Source of the DNA: Bacteroidia bacterium
GTDB taxonomy: Bacteria; Bacteroidota; Bacteroidia; 2-12-FULL-35-15
DNA: 64,000 nt
NCBI GenBank assembly: GCA_030654175.1
Contig: JAURXZ010000030.1
Location: 310,001 to 374,000 of the forward strand
Reading direction: 5' to 3'
In this document: positions 1 through 13,800 of the stretch, one piece after another
Numbering within the stretch: the stretch's first letter is position 1
How the letters are laid out: the number at the start of each line of letters is the position of its first letter
Made by a program: the position numbers and the translations under genes
The notes under the pieces: model-generated
The model's input: only the letters and a program-made list of their open reading frames with translations
Told to the model about the DNA's origin: nothing
Database searches by the model: none

Positions 1-750
1 TTCACAAGAGTTGGAGCTTCTGATAATATTTCATCAGGTGAATCAACCTTTATGGTGGAAATGAACGAAACTGCAAGCATCTTAAATAATTTATCCAACC
101 GCAGTTTAATTTTACTGGACGAAATTGGTCGCGGAACCAGCACCTATGACGGGATCTCCATTGCCTGGGCTATCGCTGAATATATCCATGAAAATCCTTC
201 TGTAAAAGCTAAAACATTATTTGCCACCCACTATCATGAGCTGAATGAAATGACAAATTCCATGCATCGTGTGAAAAACTTCAATGTTTCGGTGAAGGAG
301 GTAGGTAACAAAGTGTTATTTACCCGCAAGCTGGTACCCGGTGGAAGCGAGCATAGTTTTGGTATCCATGTTGCAAAAATGGCAGGAATGCCCAAAAAAG
401 TATTGGACAGGGCAAATCAAATTCTTGCCCAATTGGAAGGCGAAAGAGAAGGAAAAGAATCCGGAATAGGCGGATCGGAACGGAAGATAAACCTGAAACT
501 TGGAGGAGAGAAAAAGAATCAAGGGTTAAGGATAGAGAACCAAGAATCAAGAATCAAGAATCAAGAGGTTTTTGTGGAGGCGATCAACAAACAACCATCA
601 GCAGAAAATTTGCAGCTAAGCTTTTTTCAATTGAACGACCCTGTTTTAGAGAATATAAAGGATGAACTTCAAAAAACAGATATTAATACCTTAACTCCTA
701 TTGAGGCCCTAATGAAATTAAATGAAATAAAAAAAATGATAGGAGGTTAA
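1..750 (+). CDS. mutS: DNA mismatch repair protein MutS, C-terminal part (5' end outside window)
   Basis: MutS binds mismatched bases and uses ATP to recruit MutL. The reading frame is open from base 1, so the gene begins upstream; about 249 codons are visible. The ATPase end is clear: a Walker B segment [16 protein letters not shown], then the conserved FATHYHEL, then the helix-turn-helix region around [14 protein letters not shown]. After this comes a charged linker partly encoded by a 7-bp tandem array (516-564). The tail contains QLSFFQL, which resembles the beta-clamp binding motif of MutS, and a terminal tetramerisation-like segment. The next gene is convergent, so the 58-bp gap holds both 3' ends. 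Identity is near certain; only the linker is unusual. Confidence 0.97.
   Translation, partial: FTRVGASDNISSGESTFMVEMNETASILNNLSNRSLILLDEIGRGTSTYDGISIAWAIAEYIHENPSVKAKTLFATHYHELNEMTNSMHRVKNFNVSVKEVGNKVLFTRKLVPGGSEHSFGIHVAKMAGMPKKVLDRANQILAQLEGEREGKESGIGGSERKINLKLGGEKKNQGLRIENQESRIKNQEVFVEAINKQPSAENLQLSFFQLNDPVLENIKDELQKTDINTLTPIEALMKLNEIKKMIGG
516..564 (+). repeat. Heptanucleotide tandem array inside mutS (7 units)
   Basis: Seven consecutive 7-bp units: gaatcaa, gggttaa, ggataga, gaaccaa, then three perfect gaatcaa. The unit is not a multiple of three, so gaining or losing one unit shifts the mutS frame. It encodes the repetitive linker [10 protein letters not shown]. The last three units are identical, which is where slippage would be expected. 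Confidence 0.85.
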
Positions 751-808
751 GGAATATTTTCAATTTTTGTTTTCCCGAAAATCCCTGAAGTCCTTAAGGT
801 ATTTGCGT

Positions 809-1819
809 CTATTTTGTAACTTCTTTAACAGTTTCCACTCTTTCCACCTTTTCCAATTTGTGAAATTTAATTCCGATCATGAACTCATGGGTACCTGTGC
901 TGTACTTCCTTATGTTTGAAGTAGTAAAATCGTAGGAATAAGCAAAGGTCAGGTTTTCCTGCATTGTATAGCCAACCATTACTGAAACAGCATCCAGATT
1001 CCTATATGCTGTCCCTAACCACATTTTTTCGCGGTATACGGCACGCACACCAAGATCGAACTGAACAGGGGCTGGTTTTACAAATTTAATTAAGGCCGAT
1101 GGTTCTAGGTTAAAATTTTCGTTTAATTTATATTTGTATCCACCGGTAATATAAAAATGCGTAGCTAATTTGCTTAATGATGAGGTAGCTGTTTCAAAAA
1201 AGTTTATCCTATTCTGCAATATTTGCGGCATACTTGCCCCTGCATACCATTTCTTATCAGATGAATACGCATATACTCCCACTCCAAAATCAGGTGCTAT
1301 AACAGACTGCAAACCCGTGCTGATGACCTGATCAGTAGGATCTCTTAATGTAATTTTAGAAGCATCAACCATAAATTGAAGAACACCGCCTGATAAACCG
1401 AAGGATACCTTTACTTTTTCTGCAACTTTGATATGATAGGCATAGGAAAGATAAAAACCAGTCCTGCGCGTTGGTCCTACAATATCAGTGAATAGTATCC
1501 CGCCTAAGCCCACGTTTAATGATTTGGTTGGACCATTCACGCTTAATATATAGGTACGCGGTGCATCTGTGATCCCGATCCATTGATAACGATTATTGGA
1601 TAAGCCTTCAAAATAAGGATTACTTCCTGCAACTGCAGGATTCATCACAAAGTTATTAAGCATATAATTACTATAATGAGGCAACTGCTGTGCATGTAAA
1701 GAGGCCCCACCCCACCCCTCAGCAAAAGAGAGGCTGAATAAAAAAAGAAAGAGGCCCATCCCTAACCTCCCCAAAGGAGGCAGATGGCGATCGTAAAAAT
1801 TATCTTTTATCTTTTTCAT
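809..1819 (-). CDS. PorP/SprF family type IX secretion outer-membrane protein
   Basis: 336 residues, a typical PorP/SprF length. These outer-membrane beta-barrels assist secretion or attachment of T9SS adhesins; SprF of Flavobacterium johnsoniae is needed for SprB export. After the signal peptide the protein begins AQQLPHYSNYMLNNFVMNPA, the family hallmark (a Q..SQY or SNY..N.....NPA pattern), followed by alternating strands such as GLGGILFTDIVGPTRRTGFY. It lies 70 bp downstream of the giant SprB-like adhesin on the same strand, the usual adhesin-SprF order. Oddity: residues 12-39, including the hydrophobic core of the signal peptide, are encoded by a repeat-like GC-richer insert (1701-1786). 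The precise partner is inferred from position. Confidence 0.92.
   Translation of the reverse strand: MKKIKDNFYDRHLPPLGRLGMGLFLFLFSLSFAEGWGGASLHAQQLPHYSNYMLNNFVMNPAVAGSNPYFEGLSNNRYQWIGITDAPRTYILSVNGPTKSLNVGLGGILFTDIVGPTRRTGFYLSYAYHIKVAEKVKVSFGLSGGVLQFMVDASKITLRDPTDQVISTGLQSVIAPDFGVGVYAYSSDKKWYAGASMPQILQNRINFFETATSSLSKLATHFYITGGYKYKLNENFNLEPSALIKFVKPAPVQFDLGVRAVYREKMWLGTAYRNLDAVSVMVGYTMQENLTFAYSYDFTTSNIRKYSTGTHEFMIGIKFHKLEKVERVETVKEVTK
1701..1786. repeat. GC-rich palindromic repeat element inserted in the porP/sprF signal-peptide codons
   Basis: This block is much richer in C and G than its surroundings. It holds cctccccaaaggagg (1766-1780, arms CCTCC/GGAGG), a TCAGC/GCTGA stem (1719-1737) and two gaggccc direct repeats (1701 and 1751). 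Similar blocks of this composition are common between genes in Bacteroidota. Here it is read in frame as part of a signal peptide. That it is a dispersed family is recalled, not shown, since only one copy is in the window. Confidence 0.55.
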
Positions 1820-1889
1820 ACGTATCTTTTTATCTTTTCTTGCTTTGTTGACTCCAAATCTTTCGGAGAGAAAATAAGTAAGAATCGCT

Positions 1890-4800
1890 TTATCTCAAAA
1901 TTGTAATTGGCCCTGTCAATACATCCGGGAAAAACGGATCATTCAAATTAATAATGTAATAATATGTTCCAACAGGTAATAATTTACCTTTGAATATGCC
2001 TTTCCATTTCTCGGTATATCCGGTTGATTGGAATAACAACTCACCCCATCGGTTATAAACTTCCACCACAGATTTAGGGAATAGTTCAATGTTATCGATA
2101 ATCCATTCGTCATTTGCCCCATCCGCATTAGGCGAAATACCATTTGCAAATGTAATGTTGGCAACCACAGTTACTATCACAATATCAGTTGAGGTACAAC
2201 CTTCGGCAGATGTAACTGTTACAGTATAAGTAGTAGTTACTGTAGGATTAGCAACAGGATTTGAATTTGTTCCATTATCTAATCCAAGTATCGGATCCCA
2301 TGAATAGGTAGCTCCAACAGGACCTGTAGGATTTCCTCCAAGTACAGTGGTGGTAGTTGCCAATATAGTAACATCAGCACCTGCATTTGCAACAGGTAAT
2401 GCATTTACCGTAACTGAAATTGTATCATTGTGCGCGCATCCTGCACCGTTATCAACTATCACATAATAGTCTGTTGTGCCTAATGGAGGTGTTACCGAAA
2501 CATCCATAACACTTCCAATCAGTGTATTTGCCGGAATCTGGAACCATTGATAATTGATAACGTTAGCACTGCTTCCTGTGGCACTTAACAACATGGTACC
2601 CGGTTCACAGAAAGCTGTATCATTTCCAGCCACAGCGTTAACTGTAACAGTTGATGTTATAATGATATTATCTGTAATAGTACAACCATTTGTATCAGTA
2701 ACTGTGATATCATAAGATCCTATTAAAATTCCGGCTAGATCCTGTGTAGTTAATGCAGAACCTCCACTCCATTGATATGTATAACCAGGTGTGCCACCGC
2801 CAACTGTAACATCAATTGCACCGTCCGCAATGGTATTACAACTTGCAGGTGTTGGAACATTTGAAATTGTTAATGAATCAGGATCAACCAGTGTATTTGA
2901 TTGTGAGGAAGTACAACCATTCGCATCGGTTACTGTTACAGTATAAATACCTGCCGCAAGGCCTGATGCAGTATCACTAACGCTGCCACTTCCTGTCCAG
3001 GAGAATGTATATGGAAGTGTTCCTCCAAACGGTATAACTGCAACAGAACCATTGCTATTTCCATTACACAAAGGATCAACTGAATTTGCTAAAGAAAATC
3101 CAATCGGGGCTGGATCAGTTATTTCAACCGAAGCGAATGAAACACAGCCACCACCTGTAACCTGCACAAAATAAGTACCTGCACAAAGTGCTGTTGCCAC
3201 ATCTGTTGTTTGGGCACCCGGATCATTCCACAAATAGGTATAAGGCAATATTCCTCCTGCTGCTACAACGGTTGCAGTTGCATTACAAGCTGCATTACAT
3301 AAAAGAGGAACAGATGATGTAGTAAGTGTTGGCGCATTCAAACTGTTTAGTGGCATCACTATACTTTGCGAGCATCCTACAAAATCAGTAATTTGAACTG
3401 AATAAAAGCCAGGGCATAAACTGCTTATTGTATCCAATACAGAACCCGTATTCCAAACAACAGTGTATGGTGCAGCACCTCCACTTGGAGCCACAGAAAG
3501 ACTTCCATCACAAGCACCACAAGTTGCCGCAGTAATAAACTGGTTAACAACCACCTGAGTAGGCTCAGTAATAATTACAGAATCAATTAAAGAACATCCA
3601 ATGCTATCTGCTATTTGAACATAATAAACACCTGCACCTAAATTGCTTAATGTTGGAGTGGTTTGTCCGCCCTGAATCCAAAGGTAAGAATAAGGAGGTG
3701 TTCCTCCGGCAGGTGTCACCGCAGTTACGCTTCCATCAGATAAACCGAAACAACTGATATTGGTAGAAGTAATGGCTGCACTTGTTGGTCCACCCGGATT
3801 ACTAATTGGTATTGAATAGCTTGAACTACAACCTGCACTATCAGTAATATTAACAGAATATAAGCCGGCACATAAATTTGTTTCTGTATCACTTGTTTGA
3901 CCGCTGCCCCATAAAAAAGTATATGGAGAAATTCCACCTGACGGGGACAATACTACCTGACCATCACATAAACCGCAAGTAGCATTTGTAATTATTGCAT
4001 TTGACAGAACAGTAGCCGCCTGCACAATAGTATCAGGTAATGAAATAGTACAACCAAATGAGTCAGTAACTATTACTGTATAGGTTCCAGGACAAAGGTC
4101 AGTGATCAAGGTATCAACTGATCCTGTATTCCATGCGAATGTATATGGAGCTGTTCCACCGGTAGGAGATGATTCTGATAAACCATCACAAACACCCAAA
4201 CAAGAAATATTACCAGTTGTAATATTTGGAACAATCTGAGTAGGTTGTGTGAGTGTTATTGAATCTGTATCAGGGCAACCATTCGCATCCGTTACAGTTA
4301 CAGTGTATCCTGAAATACACAATCCCGTGATGGTATCTGTGGCAGCAGTTTTTGTTAGGCTTGGACCCGATGACCAAACATAAGTAAAGTCTGGAGTGCC
4401 GCCAACCACAGTTGCAATTGCACTACCATTACAAACATTAAAACATGTAAGGTTTATCCCTGTTGCTGTAACATCAGGGCTGGAGTTTACGGTAACAACA
4501 ACTGCTGTTGTATCGGTGCATCCTGCTGATGTTGCACCTACAATATAATAGGTTCCTGCAACAGCTGTTGCAGGAGTTAAATATGATGTTGTAGCTATTG
4601 CATCTGTAAAATAAGTATAAGATAAACTAGCTGTTGAACCTAGTGTAACTGCTGCTGCTGTAATATCTACAGTTGCCGGAGAGCAAACCGCTGCAGGGTT
4701 ATTGATAACTACTGTTGGAAATACATTAAATGTAATGGTTACACTGTCCATAGAAACGCAAGGAGCATTTGTAATTGTCCACCTTAAAACATAGGTACTT

Positions 4801-7800
4801 CCTGCTGTACCACTAAATAGGGTGGTAGGATCAGATGCAAGAACAAAACTTCCTCCCACTCCGCTAGAAACACTCCAGCTTCCTGTTCCGATTATTGGAG
4901 AATTCGCTGAAAGGGTTACCGAAGTTAAGCCGCAAGTAAAAGAACCTGTTTGGTCTGGCCCGGCAGTAGCAGTTGTAGGAGCTTGATTAAATTTAATTGT
5001 TACACTGTCGGTCGAAGCTGTACAAGGAGCATTTGAAATTGTCCATACTAAAACATAAGTATTTCCTGCTGTTCCGCTAAACACTGTAGTAGGATCAGTT
5101 GCAAGAACAAAACTGCCCCCAACTCCACTAAAAATGCTCCAGTTACCTGTTCCTATAATTGGCGCATTTGCTGCAAGAGTAACCGAAGTTAATCCGCAGG
5201 TAGCAGAACTCGTTTGGTCTAATCCGGCAGCAGCAGTTGTAGGAACCTGATTAAATTTAATTGTTACACTGTCGGTAGATGCTGTACAAGGGGCATTTGA
5301 AATGGTCCATATCAAAACGTAGGTATTTCCAGCTACTCCATTAAATATGGTAGTTGGATCAGTTGCAAGAGTAAAACTTCCTCCTGCTCCACTGAAAATA
5401 CTCCAACTTCCAGTTCCTATTATTGGTGCATTTGCTGCAAGGTTAGCAGAGGTCAATCCACAGGTAGCTGTATTAATTTGGTCCGGCCCAGCGGCTGATA
5501 TCGTAGGTAAGTCATTAATAGTAACAGAATTTATCGCGAAAGCTGCGGGGCAACCTCCAGATGCAGCAATAGTATTAGTTACAACATATGTTCCAGGTGT
5601 ACTTGCAGAAAGGTCTATTTGGCCGGTTGCCGCATTAATAAAGATGAGACCAGGTGTAGAACTAAAAGTTCCTGCACTTGACCCGAGAGGGAAAGTTGGA
5701 GACGGGTCAGGACTTCCACCCAGGCAATAAGGTCCCAAATAACTAAATGTGGCTGATGGGGATAAAGTAATGGTAATATTAAAAACACCGGTATTCGGAC
5801 AAGGTCCGCTGGTAGTGTATGTTATAATATAGGTCCCTAAAACACTTCCTGCTAAATCAATCTCACCTGTATTTGCATCAACAAATACTAATCCTATTGT
5901 TGAACTAAATGTTCCTCCGGGCAAACCTGTAACTATTGGCGTAGGATTGATCCCTGCTTGACAAAAAGTGGATAAAGAATAAGTAAAAGATGCATCATCA
6001 ATGGCATTAATTGTTAATGGGAATGTTGCAGAATTTGCAGAGCAACCTCCAGATGCAGCAATGAAATTAGTAATTGTATATACCCCCGGAGCGCTCGCTA
6101 CAATATCGATTTCACCTGTATTGGCATCTGCAAATACTAGGCCTGCCGGTAGAGCTGAAAAAGCTCCTGCACTTGATCCAAGAGGAAATACAGGCAAAGG
6201 ATTTGAACCTATTCCCTGGCAATAAGATGGTGCAGCGTAACTAAATGTTGCGTCAGGCAATAAAGTAATGGTTACAATAAAAATACCTGTATTTGGACAT
6301 GGTCCATTAGTAGTGTAAGTTATAGTGTATGTACCCAACGTACTTCCAGCCAAATCTATTTCTCCGGTAAGTGCACTAACAAAAACCAAACCTGGTGTGG
6401 AACTATAAGTTCCTCCGGCTAATCCCGTTACAATTGGTGTTGGATTGGCTCCTGTTTGACAAAAAGTTGATAGGGGATAACTGAAGGTTGCATCATCCAA
6501 AGTATTAATAGTTATTGTTGATGTTGCAGTTACAATAGGACAGCCATTTGTGGCAACGATTGTATTAGTTACAGTATAAGTCCCTGAAATACTTGCAGCC
6601 AGATCTACTTCCCCTGTAGATGCACTGACAAAAGACAAACCTGCTGTGGAACTAAATGTACCTGCTACCCCACCTCCACTGAATGTTGGAAATGGATTAA
6701 TACCATTTGGGCAATAAGGTGTTCCTGTATAGCTGAAAGTGGCTACAGGCAGTGCGGTTATCGTTATCGGGGAAGTGGCTGTTACAATGCCACAACCTGC
6801 TGAAGCTGCTATGGTATTGGTTATCGTATAAGTTCCTGCCGTGCTTAATGCCAGATTAACTTCTCCGGTTACTGCACTTACAAATACCAATCCTACGGTG
6901 GAGCTGAATGTGCCTGCGACTCCACCACCATTGAACGTTGGGAAAGGATTGACTCCATTCTGACAATAAGGAGTGCCGGTATAGCTAAAAGTAGCTACAG
7001 GCAGGGCCGTTATCGTTATTGGGGAAGTGGCTGTTACAATGCCACAACCTGCTGAAGCTGCTATAGTATTGGTTATCGTGTAAGTTCCTGCTGTGCTTAA
7101 TGTCAGATTAACTTCTCCGGTTGATGTACTTACAAATACCAATCCTGCGGTAGAACTGAAAGTACCAGCATTTGATCCAAGAGGGAATGTTGGAGAAGGG
7201 TTAGCAGCATCCTGGCAATAAGGTGTTCCTGTATAGCTGAAGGTGGCTAAAGGCAGTGCGGTTATCGTTATTGGGGAAGTGGCTGTTACAATACCACAAC
7301 CTGCTGAAGCTGCTATGCTGTTGGTTATTGTGTAAGTTCCAGCGGTGCTTAATGCCAAATTAACTTCTCCGGTTGCTGTACTTACAAATACCAATCCTGC
7401 GGTGGAGCTAAATGTGCCAGCCACTCCGCCACCACTAAATGTTGGGAAGGGATTAACTCCATTCTGACAATAAGGGGTGCCGGTATAGCTAAATGTTGCT
7501 ACTGGCAATGCTGTAATGGTAAATGGTGACGTGGCGGTAACTAAAGGACAAGCACCAGAAGCCGCAATGGTATTGGTTACCGTGTAAGTTCCAGCCGTGC
7601 TTGCAGCAAGATCAATTTCCCCGGTTACTGTACTTACAAATACCAATCCTACAGTGGAACTGAAAGTACCAGCACTTGACCCAAGGGGAAATGTTGGAGA
7701 AGGATTAGCAGCATCCTGGCAATAAGGTGTTCCGGTATAACTAAATGTTGCCGAAGGTGCAGTTGTTATAGTTACATCAAAAGTAGAGTTATTAGGACAC

Positions 7801-10800
7801 AGGCCATTAGAGGTATACGTTACAGTGTATGTTCCAAGAGTACTTAATGCTAAATCTATCTGACCTGTTGCGGTGCTTACAAAAACCAACCCTACCGTTG
7901 AACTAAATATACCACCCGGTAGTCCAGTTACTATTGGGGTAGGATTAGCGGGATCCGTTTGGCAATAAGTGGATAATGCGTACGTGAAAGATGCATCATC
8001 TAACGGGTTAACAGTTAATGACTGTTGAGCAGTTTGTATTCCGCCACATCCTCCGTTTATGGTAAATATGATATCACAAGTACCTGCCCCTACACCTGTT
8101 ACCAAGCCTGTTGTTGCATCAACAGTAGCAACTAATATATCGCTGCTGCTCCACGAGCCCACTCCACCAGCAAGCACCACTGAATTAGCAGTATAGGTGG
8201 TCGTACCGATTACACAAAGTGGTGTTGTTCCGGTTACAGAAACTATACTTGCATTCGGAGTTATGGTTAATATCTGTTGAGCAGTTTTTATTCCACCACA
8301 TCCTCCGTTTATGGTAAAAATGATATTGCAGGTGCCTGCAGCTATACCTGTAACTAAGCCCGTACCATCAACAGTGGCAACTAAGATGTCGCTGCTGCTC
8401 CATGACCCAACCCCGCCACCAAGCACCACAGAGTTAGCTAAATATGTGGCTGTTCCACCAATACAAAGCGGTGTTGTTCCTGTTACAGAAGCAATGCTCG
8501 CATCTGGAATTATAGTTAATGATTGCTGTGCACTTTGTAGTCCATTACATCCACCGGTTATGGTATGTATAATATTACAAGTACCCGCAGCTATACCCGT
8601 TACCAGGCCGGCTCCATCTACAGTGGCAACTAAAATATCGCTGCTGCTCCATGCGGCAACTCCGCCACCAAGAACCACTGAATTAGCAGTATAAGTATCC
8701 GTTCCACCAATACAAAGCGGTGTAGTTCCGGTTACAGAAACAATGCTCGCATTTGGAGTTATGGTTAGCGACTGTTGTGCGGTTTGTATTCCATTACATC
8801 CTCCATTAACAGTATATATAATATCGCAAGTGCCTGCCCCTACCCCCGTCACTAAACCTGCTCCATCTACAGTGGCTATTAATACATTACTGCTGGTCCA
8901 GCTTCCACCTGAATCACCATCACTGGAGTAATTAGCAGTTGCGCCAATACAAAGAGGTGAGGTACCGGTTACAGTACCCGCATTAGCACCGGGGTCAAGC
9001 GTAACCAACACTGGGGTTGTATCAGTACAACCGCCTGGTGTTGAACCTACAATATAATAGGTCCCAACAGGCACCGCTGTCTCATCCGGAACGGAAATTG
9101 TTGCGATGCTATTTGTAAAGTAGGTAAATGTTAGTCCACCAGTAGATCCGGCTGTTACACCTGGCAAAGTAAGATCAGTAGTAACTGAAGGGGAGCATAT
9201 TGACTGCGGTACCGTAACCACCGTAGGTATTGCATCGGAAATCACATTTACTGCAGTTGTATCAGAACATCCAGCCAATGTAACCCCTACAATATAATAA
9301 GTAGCTGCAACAGCTGCTGCAGGAGTCGGATAAACTGTTGTAGCTCCGGCATCTGAATAGTAAGAAAAAGATAAACCACCGGTTGAACCAAATGTTACCG
9401 CAGCTAAAGTAATATCAGCAGTTGCAGGTGAACAAATTGGTGCAGGATCATTGGTAATTACAGTCGGTTTAGGATTTACAGTAACTGTTATCCCTGTGGT
9501 GTCATAACAGCCGGCCGTAGACTGACCAACAATATAATATGTACCAGCTCCGGCAACTGTAGGAGTCCCAAACGTTATTGTTGCAGCGGCATCCGTAAAA
9601 TAAGTAAATGTTAATAAAGGTGTAGAACCAAACGTAGCAGCCGGCTGGGTAATGTCAACTGTTAATAATGGTGTGCATATTGGTTGAGGCACTGTAATTA
9701 CTGTTGGTTTAGGACTAACCGTAACAACAACAGAAGCAGTATCGGAGCAGCCTTGTGGTGTTGCACCAACAATATAATAAGTTCCGGCAGTTGCAACCGT
9801 AGGTGTAGCATAAGGTGATGTGGCGCCAGGGTCAGTAAAATAAGTATAGCTTAATCCTCCTCCGGATGTAACAGCAGGCAAGGTAAGATCGGCTGTTGTT
9901 GCAGGTGTACACACATTTTGGGGTACTGTAACTAAGTCTGGTTTTGGATCAATAGTAACAACTACCGCAGTGGTATCAGAGCATCCAGCTCCAGTGGAAC
10001 CAACAATATAATATGTACCAGTACCAGCAGTTGTTGGTGTTGCAAAGGTTATTGTTGCCGGGGCATCAGTAAAGTAAGTAAAAATCAATCCTCCTGTTGA
10101 ACCGGCTGTTACTGCCGGTAAAGTAATATCAATTGTACCAGGCGAGCATATCGATTGAGGAACTGTATTTACTGTCGGCTTTGGATTTACAGTATAAGTT
10201 AATCCGTCAACAGTAGAACACCCTCCCGGTATGGTACCCTTAATATAATAGGTTCCGGCTGTGGCTACTGTAGGTGTTAAATAAGCTATTGTAGCTCCGG
10301 GGTCTGTAAAATAAGTAAAAGTCAAGCCTGGGTCAGAACCAGCAGTAACAGCGGCCAATGTTAAGTCAATGGTAGTAATTGGGGAACAAGTTGCCTGATT
10401 TAATGCCACTACTATAGGTTGTGCATCTATAGTAACCAATACGGAAGCAGTATCGGTACATCCGAAAACAGTTGAACCTACTATATAATAGGTACCCGCA
10501 CTTGCCGTTGTTGGTGTTCCATAAACAATAGTTGCAGCTGCATTTGTAAAATAAGAATAACTCAAACCGGCAGTAGAACCAGCAGTAACCGCTGCCGCAG
10601 TAAGATCCACTGTTGCAGGTGCACATACGTCCTGAGCTACGGTAATTACATCTGGTTTTGGATTTACTGTAAAATCTACAGCGGTAGTATCAGCACAGCC
10701 ATCAGGAGTAGTACCAACAATGTAATAAGTTCCGGCAACTGCGGCTGTCGGATCAGGAACGGCAATTGTTGCAGCTGCATCAGTAAAATAAGTATAAATC

Positions 10801-13800
10801 AAACCAGGAGTAGAACCTGCTGTTACAGCTGCTAAAGTCAAATCAGTTGTTGTGGTGGGTAAACAAGCGGCCTGATCAGTAGTAAGAACCACCGGGGCTA
10901 ATGTAACATCAACTGATGTTATATTGGAACATCCTGTTGCCGGCACAGTACCAACAATATAATATGTTCCTGCACCAACTGCTGTTGGGTCTGCAACAGG
11001 AATAGTTGCTCCCGGATCGGTAAAGTAAGTAAAGTTCAGACCTGGTGTGGATCCCGTTGTTACTGAATCGGCAGTAAGATTCGCTGAAAGACTTAAGCAG
11101 AGCGATAAAGGAATAGCAACTACAGTTGGTTGTGGATTGATTGTTACAGTTACAGGTTCAATATCAGAACAGCTGCCCAATGTGCCCACAATATAATAAG
11201 TACCACTGGCTGATACAGCTGAAGGGCTTGGGTTCGGCATTGTTAGTCCGGCATCTAAAAAGTAAGTTAAAACCCCAAGGCCGGTAGACCCGGCAGTAAC
11301 CGCAGGTAAAGTAAGGTCAACAGTTGCTGGTGCACATACTGCTGCAGGAGGGGTGATAATTACATCAGGGGTTGGATTAATTGTAACCGTAACCGCTGTG
11401 GTATCGGAGCAGCCGCCAACTGTAGAACCAACAATGTAATAAGTTCCTGTTCCCACTGCCGTAGGAACCCCAACAGGAGTTGTTGCCCCGGCATCTGTAA
11501 AGTAAGTAAACGATAAGCCACCGGTTGATCCAGCAGTAACTCCACCTAAAGTGAGGTTCACTGTTGAAGGCGAACAAGCTGTTTGTGGAACGGTTACAAC
11601 TGTTGGTTTAGGGGTAATCGTTACTATTACGGCTGCTGTATCTGTACATCCTGACCCCGGATTTACTGTACCAACAATATAATAGGTACCTGAAGTTGCT
11701 GTTGTTGGTGTTGGATATGAAATTGTAGCAGCGGCATCTGTAAAGTATGTGAATGTTAAACCTGCTGTAGAACCAGCAGTAACGGCAGCCAATGTAAGAT
11801 CCACTGTTGCAGGAGCACATACTGTAGCAGGATTATTGGTAACTAAGTCCGGTTTAGGATTGATGGTAACTGTTACAGCAGTGGTATCTGAACATCCACC
11901 AATTGTACCGACAATATAGTAGGTACCTGTTGTTGCTAACGTAGGTGTAATATGCGCAATGGTTGCCCCTGCATCCATCCAATACGTAAAACTTAAACCG
12001 GGTGTTGAACCTGCAGTTACACCAGCCAATGTAAGATTAACTTTTGCGGGTGAACAAGCTGCCTGTGGGACTGTAATTACTGTTGGAGTTGTGTTAACAG
12101 TCACGGTAACAGCACTTGTATCACGACAACCTTCCGGTGTTAAACCCACAATATAATAGGTTCCGGCTGGTGCAACTGTAGGTGTGCCGTAAACCAATGT
12201 TGCACCGGCATCTGTAAAATAAGTAAATGTCAAACCTCCGGTAGAACCAAGCGTTATAGCTGGGGCAGTAAGGTCAACTGTTGCTGGTGAGCATACCGTT
12301 TGGTTATTCGTAACCACATTTGGCGAAGGGTTAACAGTAACATCTACAGCTGTTGTATCCGAGCAAAAACCTCCAAGTGTACCAACAATATAATAAGTGC
12401 CTGCCGTTGCTGCTGCCGGAGTTCCATATACCAATGTTGCGCCTGCATCTGTAAAATAAGTAAAAACCAGCCCCGGAGTTGAACCTGCGGTAACAGAAGG
12501 ATCTGTGAGGTCGGCAGTAGTTGCTGGTGAACATACAGTTTGAGGTACGGTAATCAGATCTGGTTTTGTATTTACCGTTACCGTTACTGCTGCGGTATCA
12601 GCACAACCACCCACAGCTGTGCCAACAATATAATAAGTCCCAGCTGTTGCTACTGTTGGAGTAGCGTAAGCCAAAGTTGCACCGGCATCTGTAAAATAAG
12701 TAAAAGTGAGTCCGCCTGTAGAACCTGCTGTAACTGCGGGATCCGTAAGGTCAGCTGTTGCCGGTGAACATAAAGCAACAGGATCAGTAATAACTAAGAT
12801 TGGAGATGCATTTACGGTAACTGTTTTTATTGCAGTGTTTACACAACCGCCAATAGTAACTGAATAAGTAATATCAGATGTTCCAACAGAAACAGCAGTA
12901 ACTAAACCAGATGCGGCACCAACGGTGGCTACCCCGGGAGTTGCACTGCTCCATGTTCCTCCAGGAGAGGTGCTGGTCCAGGTGGCTGTTGCACCAACGC
13001 AAAGAGGTGATGTGCCGGTTATTACCTGAGGTGTTGGGTTAGAAACTGTTACTGTCTTAATTGCTGTATTCACGCACCCCCCAATAGTTACTGAATAGGT
13101 GATGTCGGATGTGCCGGCTGAAATACCTGTTACCAGACCAGAGGCTGCACCAACCGTTGCTACTCCAGGAGTAGCACTAGACCAAGAACCGCCACCTGTA
13201 GTACTGGTCCAAACAACTGCATCACCAACACAAATTGGTGAGGTGCCTGTTATTACCTGAGGGGTAGATGCTGTGATAGTAACTGTTTTTATTGCCGTAT
13301 TTACACAGCCTCCAATGGTTACTGAATAAGTTATGTCAGAAGTGCCAGCTGCAATACCAGTTACAATACCTGAGGCGGCACCAACAGTAGCAACCCCTGG
13401 CGTTGCGCTGCTCCAGGTTCCACCAGGAGAAGTACTGGTCCAGGTGGCGGTAGCTCCCACACAAATCGGTGTTGTGCCTGAAATTACCTGGGGAGTGGGT
13501 GCTGAAACTGTTACAGTTATTGGGTAAGAGGCGCCCGGACAACCATTAATTGTATTATTTACAGACAAAACAGCATTGTAAACACCAACAGCAGCTCCTC
13601 CGGGAACAACCAAAACGATAGGACTTGCAGGCAATACCTGATTTACTACATCTACAAACCCCTGCCCTTCGGCTGTTGCATCAAAATTAACGCTGTATTG
13701 ATTTGGGCTTCCACCCGTAGAACTATAGGTAAGGTTAGCAGTAAGGGTTCCCACACAAACTTCAGGATTAGCACCTAAAGTAAGTGCCGGTAGTTGTCTG

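Noticed and set aside
5347-13527. Many open frames on the plus strand opposite the giant adhesin
   Set aside because: They are shadows of the repetitive coding strand and repeat with its period; no independent support.
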